Assembly: GCA_001464165.1 (NCBI GenBank)
Contig: LNEX01000490.1
Coordinates: 1 to 14,463, forward strand
From: a bacterium Ga0077546
Lineage (GTDB): Bacteria; Cyanobacteriota; Vampirovibrionia; Obscuribacterales; Obscuribacteraceae
Reading direction: 5' to 3'
Length of the DNA stretch: 14,463 bases
Below are positions 7,231 to 14,237 of the stretch, one piece after another. A program made the position numbers and the translations under genes. Position 1 is the first letter of the stretch. Each line of letters opens with the position of its first letter. The notes below the pieces were generated by a model. It searched no databases. It saw nothing but the letters and a program-made list of their open reading frames with translations, and was not told the origin of the DNA.

Positions 7231-8775
7231 TCAATGCTCAGGCAGCTGCTCTTTTACTTCTTGCTGATTTAACTGTATGCGATGGCGGCCCTCTTCGCTA
7301 ATGAAACCTTCTTTTGTTAGTTCCTTTAAGCAGTCCTTTTCTAGCTCGGCTAAGCGGTGTCTTATTTCTTCTATTTCTAGTTCTTTCACTGATGCATCTT
7401 CAATGTGCAAATTTTCTATTTGTATGTTCAGTGCTTCCTTTTGCTCATGTAAGTCAGCGTTAAGTAGTTCGAAGCAAGCCGCTGATACCGTACCAGTCTT
7501 GAATTGTTCGGCCAAGAAATTGGCAGCCCGTTTCTTGGCGATTAGGCGCGCTTTTAATTCTCGGTACTGCTCTTTGACTGGATCTACCAAATTCATGCCC
7601 AGTAGTTTAACTAGCGGCTCGATGGTTAGACCTGGTATTAACAGGGTGAAGAGAACAACGCCAAAGGTAGTGATTGTAATCATCTCTTTGGCTGGCAGTG
7701 ACTCTGGTAAGCTCAAAGCTAGGGCCATGCAAATTGAGCCCCGCAGTGCGCCCCAGAAGAGCAAGTGGCGCCATTTCCACGGAATTTTGTCATTGTGTTG
7801 CCTAAGAAAAGGTGTCATGCCATAGACAACGATCATACGCGCGACAATTACTACTGCTATGCCTACGCCTATTTGCAGCGAATATTTGCAGAGTAGGTTG
7901 TATTTTACTTGTAGGCCAATCAGTAAAAATATCAGTGAGTTGACGAGAAACGCCGTGTATTCCCAAAATGAGTTTACTGCCATGCGAGTTTCTACTGACA
8001 TTGAAGTGCGGCTGCCATAGTTGCCGATTACTACACCTGCTGCCACCACACTTAGTACTGCCGATACGTGCAATTGCTCAGCCAAAATATATGAACCATA
8101 GGCAACGATAGTGGTAAGTGTGATTTCTAAAAGATGATCGTCAAATAAGCTGGTGATACGTGAAGCTGCGTAGCCAATTGCGGCACCTATTGCTGCCCCA
8201 CCGACCACCACTAGTATGAAGTTACCCACCGTTGATGCGGCAGAGAAAGAAGCGCCACTCAGCACTATTGCTAGTACCAGTTTGAATAGCACTACAGCTG
8301 TGCCATCGTTGGCCAAGCTTTCGCCCTCTAGCATCATGGTCAAGCTACTGTTTATGCCCAGCTTGCGAAAAAGAGCGAGTACTGAAATTGGGTCAGTGGC
8401 GGCAATCATGGCGCCAAAGAGAAAGGCTGGGCCGAGAGCCACTCCTGCAAAATAGTTCATACCATAGGCCACCACAACCGTGTTGACTACTACCCCCAGT
8501 GTTGCGAGAACAGTGATAGGTAGCCAGCCTTCCTTTAACTCGCGCAGGGGAATATTCCAAGACGCCTCAAATAAAACAGCTGGCAAGAAAATCAGCAAGA
8601 TGAGATCAGGTGTAAGTTCTACTGGTGGCAAAAGATGGCAGACACCAATTAGTAAACCGACAATGACAAGGGCGATTGAATAAGGCAGTTTTATCCATTT
8701 GACTGACATGGCAACAGTGGCTGTCACCATGAGTAAGACCACAAAAAGGTCAACATGTAGTGTTTCGTGAGTCAA
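7231..8775 (-). CDS. CPA1-family Na+/H+ antiporter with cytoplasmic tail
   Basis: This protein of about 514 residues is a cation/proton antiporter of the NhaP/NHE type, exchanging Na+ (or K+) for H+ across the inner membrane. Roughly 12 hydrophobic helices fill about residues 8-400. Family signatures are AMIAATDPIS (Asp128) and EGESLANDGTA (Asn156-Asp157), the ion-binding pair of electroneutral CPA1 exchangers. The last 110 or so residues are charged and helical (about 405-514, for example LEIEEIRHRLAELEKD), a likely regulatory cytoplasmic tail. I prefer the TTG at 8775, which overlaps the upstream stop as TTGA and suggests translational coupling. An ATG at 8832 in the same frame would add 19 residues and overlap the previous gene by 61 bp. 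It follows the split membrane gene and precedes the TPR-zincin in one run. Confidence 0.9.
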   Translation of the reverse strand: MTHETLHVDLFVVLLMVTATVAMSVKWIKLPYSIALVIVGLLIGVCHLLPPVELTPDLILLIFLPAVLFEASWNIPLRELKEGWLPITVLATLGVVVNTVVVAYGMNYFAGVALGPAFLFGAMIAATDPISVLALFRKLGINSSLTMMLEGESLANDGTAVVLFKLVLAIVLSGASFSAASTVGNFILVVVGGAAIGAAIGYAASRITSLFDDHLLEITLTTIVAYGSYILAEQLHVSAVLSVVAAGVVIGNYGSRTSMSVETRMAVNSFWEYTAFLVNSLIFLLIGLQVKYNLLCKYSLQIGVGIAVVIVARMIVVYGMTPFLRQHNDKIPWKWRHLLFWGALRGSICMALALSLPESLPAKEMITITTFGVVLFTLLIPGLTIEPLVKLLGMNLVDPVKEQYRELKARLIAKKRAANFLAEQFKTGTVSAACFELLNADLHEQKEALNIQIENLHIEDASVKELEIEEIRHRLAELEKDCLKELTKEGFISEEGRHRIQLNQQEVKEQLPEH

Positions 8776-9860
8776 TTCTGATTTTCCAATGAAAACAATT
8801 CGATGGTGTAGTGGTCCGATAGTATATGCCATGGGAAGTCATTTTTTCTTTCGCCAATGGTCAGTTCAAGTACATCGTTGCTGTTGTGCTCGGCTCCAGA
8901 TGTTGAAATAAAATCTGAATAGAGAGTTTTGATCTCTTCAGGGGTGCTGACAAATGGAGAGAGTATAAAGCCGGCTTTGAGATTGTCGGTGGGGGCGACA
9001 TAGCTCTTTGTCTGGCCGTTTTTCAAGTGCACGGCAATGGCCGGAGGATAGATCCGGAAGAATAACTTTTGCAGAGAGCCGAGAGGCGTGATTTTTAGGT
9101 TGATCTTGGCGAAAATTATCTTGTCTTTGTCAGCTGCGGCAATCTTGACGGGCTCACCTAATTTTGATTCGATGCTTGCTAGTGCCTTTAGTTTGATGTT
9201 TAGGGGCTGCGAACGCTTTTTGACAATTAGTCCGCTAGGCTGGCACCAAGTCGGTTCATAACGGCTTAGAAGTTCTATCCATGAGGGTCCGTCGTGTAGC
9301 GCTGGATAGTAGCCGTAAGTGTCTTCCATCTTTTGTAAGACCAGGTAATCAGCTGCTTTGTCTTTCGCCAAGAAGTCTTGGTTGATTTCTATCAGTGATT
9401 CTTTGTATGCAAGATAGCTTTGTATAACTGGTCTGGGCTGGTAATTATAGTGATTGGCAATGACGACATTGAGGTGCACCGGTAATAGGTCTACAGTGCC
9501 AGGCAGGGCAGGCAGCTGGTTCCTGTCTTTGATTGTTTCCATGCGCTTCTGATAGTCTTCTGCACTCTTTGATTGGCCTGTCAGTACAAGGGCGCATTGG
9601 GGCAAGCGTATGGCCGTTTCGTAAAGATTGCCGAAGAGCATGGTGGGATAGATTAGTAATGGCGGGATACCTGGCATTGGCATGTTGGCAGGTATGGCGA
9701 GGAAGAGCATGCTAGCTAATGAAATCATTGCTATAGCCTTAATTGGTTTCTTCTCGCTTATGAAAAGTGGTGCCAGCGCTAGTGCGGCAAAGCCAAAAAC
9801 CGAAGGGGCAATTACTTGATGGTCGATGGTTTGGCGCACATAGGCAGCCTTGAAGGTCAA
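8772..9860 (-). CDS. C-terminal half of a frameshift-split GT-C-like membrane protein
   Basis: This frame (about 362 residues) begins at a TTG inside a T-run and opens straight into FKAAYVRQTIDHQVIAPSVF without a normal N-terminus. Three or so membrane helices come first (about 17-95). A soluble domain follows containing LNVVIANHYNYQPRPVIQSY and YYPALHDGPSWIELLSRYEP. I recognise this pattern as the C-terminal part of large uncharacterised membrane proteins whose N-terminus carries FTFGPLGF, which is exactly what the preceding frame (9857-10765) has. One extra T in the run (ten instead of nine), or a -1 shift on it, would join the halves as GLFFLTFKAAY. I therefore read this as one gene of about 665 residues, not an independent gene; no Shine-Dalgarno precedes the TTG. 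The enzymatic role is not established; a GT-C glycosyltransferase-like envelope function is inferred. Confidence 0.75.
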   Translation of the reverse strand: MTFKAAYVRQTIDHQVIAPSVFGFAALALAPLFISEKKPIKAIAMISLASMLFLAIPANMPMPGIPPLLIYPTMLFGNLYETAIRLPQCALVLTGQSKSAEDYQKRMETIKDRNQLPALPGTVDLLPVHLNVVIANHYNYQPRPVIQSYLAYKESLIEINQDFLAKDKAADYLVLQKMEDTYGYYPALHDGPSWIELLSRYEPTWCQPSGLIVKKRSQPLNIKLKALASIESKLGEPVKIAAADKDKIIFAKINLKITPLGSLQKLFFRIYPPAIAVHLKNGQTKSYVAPTDNLKAGFILSPFVSTPEEIKTLYSDFISTSGAEHNSNDVLELTIGERKNDFPWHILSDHYTIELFSLENQN

Positions 9861-10765
9861 AAAAAAAGCCCGCTTTCAGCTAAAAGAGCCACAGGGAAGG
9901 ATTTGCCCATTCTTTTTTTTGCTAGATAGGCAAAACTTATTAGAAGCAAGCCCGTGGAAGCAATGGTGGCCACAATTGGTATTTGCCAGTTTGTATCAGA
10001 CCATGACATGGCTTCGCTATGTCCGGCGGCCACTGCCAGCGAGGTGCTGATGTAGGTCGGCAGATTGGCAAGCGCTTGGCCGCTAAGAGTCCAGCCAGCC
10101 AAAAATACTAGGATAAAGAGAAAGAGCAGAATCGGCAATTTCTTTTTGAGCAGCTCGTTTAGAGCAATAAAGGCAATGACCCAAGTGGCAGCCACAAAAA
10201 ATGTAAATTTAACCAAGGCGGTTAGGGCCAGTAAAGCAACCAGCAAAAGTGTGTCGGTTGAGGCCTTGAACTTGTAAATAGTTTTGGGGTCGTCAAGTAA
10301 GAAGTATTGGTTGACGAGGAGTACAGGTATGGCCAGAAAGAAGACGTCGCCAAAGAAGCCGTAAAGAGACACAAGGCAAAAGATCCAGGCCAATAGGTGG
10401 GGCCAGCGGCTGAACAATTGTCGACCTTGGCGCACCATGACGAGGGTGGTCAACGCACAAAGTGAGCCCTGTAGTAATAGTTTGAGGGCGTAGGTGTCAG
10501 GAAAGTAGGTCTTGTTGTAAATGAAGCCCAGGGGACCAAAGGTAAAAATATAGTCGACGCCGCTCATGGCGCCGCGTTTAGCAAAAAGATTGAGCATTAG
10601 ATCCCAAGAGTCGTCTTCGGAGACAGTGATTACTCGAGGAATCCAAGGTAACGTGCGAATGACGCTAAAACCTATAACTGCACTTAGCATCAGCCAAAAA
10701 GGCCAACCGAATTTTTTGGTAGCCTGTTGTCCTTTTGGGTCTTCTTGATTTGAACTCTGGCTCAA
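9857..10765 (-). CDS. N-terminal half of a frameshift-split GT-C-like membrane protein
   Basis: This 302-residue frame has a short polar N-terminus (MSQSSNQEDPKGQQ) and then about eight hydrophobic helices. The first long extracytoplasmic loop carries EDDSWDLMLN and YIFTFGPLGFIYNK, an acidic-plus-FTFGPLGF pattern found near the N-terminus of polytopic GT-C-like proteins. It ends abruptly in GLFF where a TGA is reached inside the nine-base T-run, in the middle of what should be a membrane segment. The sequence resumes in the -1 frame in the next feature. The start is the TTG at 10765: an in-frame TGA lies two codons upstream, so no longer start is possible, and the first ATG would remove part of helix one. 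It is the first gene of the minus-strand run and is divergent from the gene at 10864. Confidence 0.75.
   Translation of the reverse strand: MSQSSNQEDPKGQQATKKFGWPFWLMLSAVIGFSVIRTLPWIPRVITVSEDDSWDLMLNLFAKRGAMSGVDYIFTFGPLGFIYNKTYFPDTYALKLLLQGSLCALTTLVMVRQGRQLFSRWPHLLAWIFCLVSLYGFFGDVFFLAIPVLLVNQYFLLDDPKTIYKFKASTDTLLLVALLALTALVKFTFFVAATWVIAFIALNELLKKKLPILLFLFILVFLAGWTLSGQALANLPTYISTSLAVAAGHSEAMSWSDTNWQIPIVATIASTGLLLISFAYLAKKRMGKSFPVALLAESGLFF
9859..9867. repeat. Nine-base A/T homopolymer at the frameshift junction
   Basis: A run of nine A on the plus strand (nine T in the coding sense) sits exactly where the two halves of the membrane-protein gene change frame. In the coding sense GGG CTT TTT TTT TGA stops. 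A single re-read or added T gives GGG CTT TTT TTT TTG ACC TTC and restores the family sequence. T TTT TTT is also a classical -1 slippery heptamer. A second run of eight T on the plus strand (9913-9920) lies about 45 bp upstream in the gene and does not disturb the frame. Confidence 0.9.
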
Positions 10766-10854
10766 TCGTCACTTATCTCTGCAATCTTTGTTCTTCAATT
10801 TTTATACCATGGTTTAACATGGGTATAGATCATGAGGTGCTTTATGGTCTTGTT

Positions 10855-10860
10855 AAGGAG
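10855..10860 (+). promoter_or_regulatory. Shine-Dalgarno deciding the start at 10864
   Basis: AAGGAG ends 3 nt before the ATG at 10864. The spacing is short, but this is the only good ribosome binding site among the in-frame candidates (10735, 10822 and 10864). It excludes the N-terminal extension that would otherwise overlap the divergent gene. Further upstream TTGAAC (10750) and TTATCT (10773) are 17 bp apart and could be a weak promoter. Confidence 0.5.
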
Positions 10861-10863
10861 CCT

Positions 10864-11952
10864 ATGACTTCCTCTTCCCAAGCAGTTAAAAGTGATAAGT
10901 TCTGCTTTCCTTGGATGGCAAGTCGAGAGTTCGACTTGCTTTGGTTCTTTGCCCCTCTATTGTTGGCCATTGCTGCCAGTATTTGCCTGCAATTGCCTGG
11001 TGTAGTGTTTCCTAGCCTACTCTTCCTATTTATTGTCAATGCTTTTGGCATTGGGCCCATGCACCAAGGGCCAACTTGGTTTTTCTATTTTGACAAGAAG
11101 AATAATCAGTACTGGAGTCAAGATCGAGGTCGTCTGGCCTTGTACTATTTGGCACCGATTGCAGTTGGTATTGTCACCATATTTTTAGCTGTAACAGCCC
11201 CATGGCTTTGTTTGGCGATTACCACTTTGTGGGGCGTGCAGCATTTTGTACAGCAGAATCTTGGCATTGTGCTGCTGTATCACAATAAGAATGCCAACGA
11301 AGCCATGCCCAATAGAGATTTGCTATCTCGCAGTCTCTGGACTCCTTCAATATTTTTTGTTTCGGTTTTCTTCTATCGCCAGTTATTTGCTGGGAGCGAA
11401 AGTCAGTGGGCTCTTGCGGTCTTTGCTGGTTTGGGTCTTCTGGCTTTGTACGATATTGGTCGCTATTTGAACAATATTTTGAAGCAAGTTAATGCCGGTG
11501 CCAGTGTTAATGTGCCGGCCTTTCTTTTTTGGGTCAGTTCAGTACTCTATTTTGTCCCCTTCATTTTTCCTGGGCAGCGGGTTGAAACCGCCTTTCTCAT
11601 TCCTGGAACAATGCACTGGTGCCAGTATATCGGTCTCAATCTGATTCTCATTCGTCATAAGTATCAAGATCAGAACAGAAAATTTGATATTCCCATTAAT
11701 GCTCAAATGCTAATGACCATTCTTTGTGTTGGTTCTCTTGGTATTTATTTGCTCACCCACGCTGTCCGCCTTGATTTTTCGCCGGGCGACTTTTACTTCA
11801 AGCTGATGCTCGGCTGTAGTATTGCCATGTCTAACATTCATTACTTCCAAGATGCTTTCTTCTGGCGCTTCCGCGAGCAATTCCAGCGTGACAGTATCAT
11901 GCCCTACTTGCTGCAAGGTCGTCATGTTGAGGCAATAAGTTCTAAGAGTTAG
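10864..11952 (+). CDS. Polytopic membrane protein with patterned histidines, function unknown
   Basis: This 362-residue protein has about nine hydrophobic helices and no signal peptide. I do not recognise a named family with confidence. It carries histidines and polar residues at or next to helix ends in recurring aromatic contexts: MHQGPTWFFYFD (His67), WGVQHFVQQNLGIVLLYH (His127 and His140), MHWCQYIGLNLILIRHKY (His251 and His265), THAV (His299) and NIHYFQDAFFWRF (His326, Asp330). Such spacing suggests a membrane metalloenzyme or transporter and recalls, loosely, the Brp/Blh carotene-cleavage and fatty-acid-hydroxylase classes, but the pattern does not match either exactly. The start is set by AAGGAG at 10855; earlier starts would run into the divergent gene. 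Its end overlaps the convergent GT-C-like gene by 4 bp, so each transcript will be antisense to the other's 3' end unless it stops early. Confidence 0.8.
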   Translation: MTSSSQAVKSDKFCFPWMASREFDLLWFFAPLLLAIAASICLQLPGVVFPSLLFLFIVNAFGIGPMHQGPTWFFYFDKKNNQYWSQDRGRLALYYLAPIAVGIVTIFLAVTAPWLCLAITTLWGVQHFVQQNLGIVLLYHNKNANEAMPNRDLLSRSLWTPSIFFVSVFFYRQLFAGSESQWALAVFAGLGLLALYDIGRYLNNILKQVNAGASVNVPAFLFWVSSVLYFVPFIFPGQRVETAFLIPGTMHWCQYIGLNLILIRHKYQDQNRKFDIPINAQMLMTILCVGSLGIYLLTHAVRLDFSPGDFYFKLMLGCSIAMSNIHYFQDAFFWRFREQFQRDSIMPYLLQGRHVEAISSKS

Positions 11953-13496
11953 GGCTTCGGTTTGATGCGGCGCTTCCAGAGCGAAAGGTCGCTGGGGCCG
12001 GCTTTGAGCTGGTAGGCATATTCATAGTTTTGCTCTAAGGTCTGCCAAAAATGTGTCTTTTCTAAGTACTGCCGTACTGATATGTCGGCCATAGGAACAA
12101 TATTTTCTTGAATCAGAATAATGCGTGGCTCGTTGTTGTGCAAGTCTGTATCTAAGTCAGAAACGAATTTTTGTCCTTCGACTTGCCATTTTTCTGCCTC
12201 TTTTGTGCCAGCGTGTTTTTTGGCGAGGTAGGTGGTCATGAGCAAGGGAAAAACAAAGAAATAACGGCTGCCGCTTTCACGTTTAGCAGCGGCCAGGGCT
12301 GGATACGAGTCTGGTAATGAGAGGGTGAGCATACTGACTCGATCTTGACTGCTGCTTTCTTTTTGTAGTGTTGCTGCAATTTTGGTGGTCATAATTTGCC
12401 ATGTCTGATTTTGCGAAATAACGCCGGGTAGAGCCCACACCGGTAGCATAAAGCAGAGCAGACTAATCAACGCCGTTAGTAGTGTGCGCTTGAAGTTATT
12501 TGCCAGAGGTATAGCGCAGCAAAGCATGAGGCTGCCATACATAAGCGGAATGGTTTGATTGAGAATGCTTTTACCTTGCAACAATAGAACCAAGGCACTG
12601 CCTAGACAAAAGACGCCGATGTTTGGTAGCAAGCCATAATACTGTTGCTTCCATGGTTTCATCTTCAAAGTGATGAGCAAGGCGATTGCAGAAATTGGCA
12701 AGATACCACTTGCGGTGAGCTGCAATATTTGCATGGGCCAAGGCCAGTTATAGAGGCCGTAGCCCTGGCTTACCATGGGCATCCAACGACCGAGAAATTC
12801 TACTCGTATGGCTTCTTGAGAATAGACAAACAAGCCATAGGCAAGGACACTGCCAACAAAGGCAATGGTTTCTGCTGATATTAGGGGTCTCAACCGGCGC
12901 TGGCGTAAGATATAAAACAATTCTAGGCAGACAATAATGGTGGCATATTGAGGCAGCAGGCCAGTCATGGTGCCGCAGTAGAGACCACTTATGGCTGCTG
13001 TAGTGGTGTCTATCTTTGTTCCTACGCCTTGCCATCTTAAGTAGCGACAGACAAAGAATGGTAGTAAGGCATTGGCTAGCAATTGTTGTCTTTGGCCGAA
13101 TTGTACCCACTCGTAGCAGAGCAGGTTGCCTAGGCAAAAGGCCAATAGTACTGGTCCGAATTTGACTGCATCTGAAGTGCCGTCTTTTAGTAAGTTCCAG
13201 CAAAGCAGCAAAGAACAAGCAAAGAGCACTAAAGTGAAAATGTAGAGGCTTGTGTCTGCTGGTAGGCCTGATAGCTTGGCCAAGAAAGCCGGAATGGCAT
13301 TGATGTAAAAGACAAGAGGCGGATTTAATTCGATAAAGTCGATGTAGGGGCGGGCTCCGGCTATCACTAGCTGACCAGTTTGGAGAAACATCGAGCAATC
13401 AGGATTGATAATATTGCTAGGCAGTGCTAATACACGGACAAGTAACAACCCGAAAATGCTGAATGTTGCTAGCCAATAGGGTTTCAGTGCGTGCAT
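11949..13496 (-). CDS. GT-C-like (glycosyltransferase 39-type) membrane protein
   Basis: This 515-residue protein has about eleven membrane helices over residues 1-365 and a C-terminal extracytoplasmic segment of about 140 residues. The first loop reads NPDCSMFLQTGQLVIAG then ARPYIDFIELNPPLVFYI, matching the acidic residue, G-x-x-PY-x-D and x-NPP pattern of ArnT/PMT-like (GT39/GT83) transferases. These use polyprenyl-phosphate sugars to modify lipids or proteins outside the membrane. The donor and acceptor are unknown. It is distantly similar in plan to the split protein at 8772-10765. The ATG at 13496 has no Shine-Dalgarno, but a perfect TATAAT lies 6 nt upstream, suggesting a leaderless message. 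It overlaps the end of the convergent gene by 4 bp. Confidence 0.82.
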   Translation of the reverse strand: MHALKPYWLATFSIFGLLLVRVLALPSNIINPDCSMFLQTGQLVIAGARPYIDFIELNPPLVFYINAIPAFLAKLSGLPADTSLYIFTLVLFACSLLLCWNLLKDGTSDAVKFGPVLLAFCLGNLLCYEWVQFGQRQQLLANALLPFFVCRYLRWQGVGTKIDTTTAAISGLYCGTMTGLLPQYATIIVCLELFYILRQRRLRPLISAETIAFVGSVLAYGLFVYSQEAIRVEFLGRWMPMVSQGYGLYNWPWPMQILQLTASGILPISAIALLITLKMKPWKQQYYGLLPNIGVFCLGSALVLLLQGKSILNQTIPLMYGSLMLCCAIPLANNFKRTLLTALISLLCFMLPVWALPGVISQNQTWQIMTTKIAATLQKESSSQDRVSMLTLSLPDSYPALAAAKRESGSRYFFVFPLLMTTYLAKKHAGTKEAEKWQVEGQKFVSDLDTDLHNNEPRIILIQENIVPMADISVRQYLEKTHFWQTLEQNYEYAYQLKAGPSDLSLWKRRIKPKP

Positions 13497-13502
13497 TTGT
13501 CT

Positions 13503-13508
13503 ATTATA
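13503..13508 (-). promoter_or_regulatory. Perfect -10 box 6 nt before an ATG (putative leaderless start)
   Basis: On the minus strand TATAAT is followed by AGACAA and then the ATG at 13496. With a usual -10 to start-point distance, transcription would begin at the A of ATG. There is no Shine-Dalgarno. I see no convincing -35. The rest of the 188-bp divergent gap (13497-13684) holds nothing else I can support. Confidence 0.4.
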
Positions 13509-13684
13509 GCTATTGCGCGCCAGAGCGTCTGATGCAAAGGACGGAAAACAAGCTGATAATTTGAGTTCTTGTGAATTCAGTGTAGACAGCGAGGCTGGTG
13601 ATGCTAATCTGGTGATATAGAATGTAAAATCGGTCGGCAGTCATTGATACTCTGTTCGACAGCAAATTACGTTGGGTAACCAGA

Positions 13685-14206
13685 GTGGATGCAGTTTTTT
13701 TTGATCGAGATGGTGTCATAAATGAAGTCGTTCTGCGGGAAGGCTTGGTCTCGAGCCCGCGCTCTCTTGACGAGTTTCGACTGCGCCAAGATTTTGTTTC
13801 GGCTTTCAACAAAATTAGTACCTTCGATAGCAGCTTTTTTGTAGTTTCCAATCAGCCAGATGTCAGCAGGGGGCTGCTTACTCAGGCAGCTTTGGCTGAA
13901 ATGACTGAATCGCTTCAAGCGAGATTTAAGTTTAAAGAAGTTGTCTATTGTCTGCATGACAATCACGATCAGTGCCTATGTCGCAAACCTAAACCGGGAA
14001 TGCTCAATTACTTGGTGCAAAAATACGCCATTGACCGTGCCAGAGCTGTTTTCGTCGGTGATAGTGTCAAAGACATATTAGCGGGTTCTGCCGCAGGCAT
14101 TCGGACTATTTACCTGCGTCAAGCACACAATCAACTATCGGGTTGTCAGCCAGACTTTGTTGTCGACAGTCTAGAGGAAATAATTACCATAATCGATTCT
14201 GGTTAA
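13685..14206 (+). CDS. HAD-IIIA phosphatase, GmhB-like (heptose bisphosphate phosphatase type)
   Basis: This 173-residue protein is a HAD-superfamily phosphatase of the histidinol-phosphate / D-glycero-D-manno-heptose-1,7-bisphosphate class. Motif I is FFDRDGVIN (Asp7 nucleophile, Asp9 acid/base). Motif II is VVSNQ (Ser55, Asn56), motif III is CRKPKPG (Arg100, Lys101) and motif IV is VGDSVKD (Asp126, Asp130). A structural zinc site is present as C-L-H then C-L-C (Cys89, His91, Cys97, Cys99), the hallmark of GmhB. GmhB removes a phosphate in the pathway to nucleotide-activated heptose. The start is GTG at 13685, directly before the first strand, with a poor ribosome binding site. It faces a sugar nucleotidyltransferase gene across 31 bp, which fits a sugar-nucleotide role. 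The exact substrate is not proven; a related sugar phosphate is possible. Confidence 0.88.
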   Translation: MDAVFFDRDGVINEVVLREGLVSSPRSLDEFRLRQDFVSAFNKISTFDSSFFVVSNQPDVSRGLLTQAALAEMTESLQARFKFKEVVYCLHDNHDQCLCRKPKPGMLNYLVQKYAIDRARAVFVGDSVKDILAGSAAGIRTIYLRQAHNQLSGCQPDFVVDSLEEIITIIDSG

Positions 14207-14237
14207 GGCTCTTCATGCAGCCAGATTTTAGAAGCGT

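Noticed and set aside
7277..7825. 182-residue open frame on the plus strand, antisense to the antiporter.
   Set aside because: It is a Ser/Lys-rich antisense shadow; the antiporter motifs on the other strand are unambiguous.
8772..9860. Treating the C-terminal half of the split membrane protein as an independent, translationally coupled gene starting at the TTG that overlaps TGA.
   Set aside because: There is no ribosome binding site, the start lies in mid-domain, and the first residues complete the helix broken in the preceding frame. A frameshift explains it better, though coupling cannot be excluded.
10735..10863. N-terminal extension of the His-patterned membrane protein starting at 10735 (or at the ATG at 10822).
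   Set aside because: It would overlap the divergent gene and has no ribosome binding site. AAGGAG at 10855 points to the ATG at 10864, just before the conserved-looking REFDLLWFFAP.
12748..13398. 216-residue open frame on the minus strand inside the GT-C-like gene.
   Set aside because: It is a shifted-frame shadow of the 515-residue membrane protein, rich in Ser, His and Arg with no coherent domain.
13644..13672. TTGATA with TTACGT 17 bp downstream as a promoter for the HAD gene.
   Set aside because: The -10 match is poor (two of six positions).
13510..13966. Two minus-strand open frames overlapping the HAD phosphatase and the gap before it.
   Set aside because: They are antisense to a clear HAD gene and have no recognisable domain or ribosome binding site.
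14199..14230. Possible terminator (GGCT...AGCC followed by ATTTT) between the convergent genes.
   Set aside because: The stem is only four pairs with an eight-base loop and a weak T-run, so it is not distinguishable from chance.
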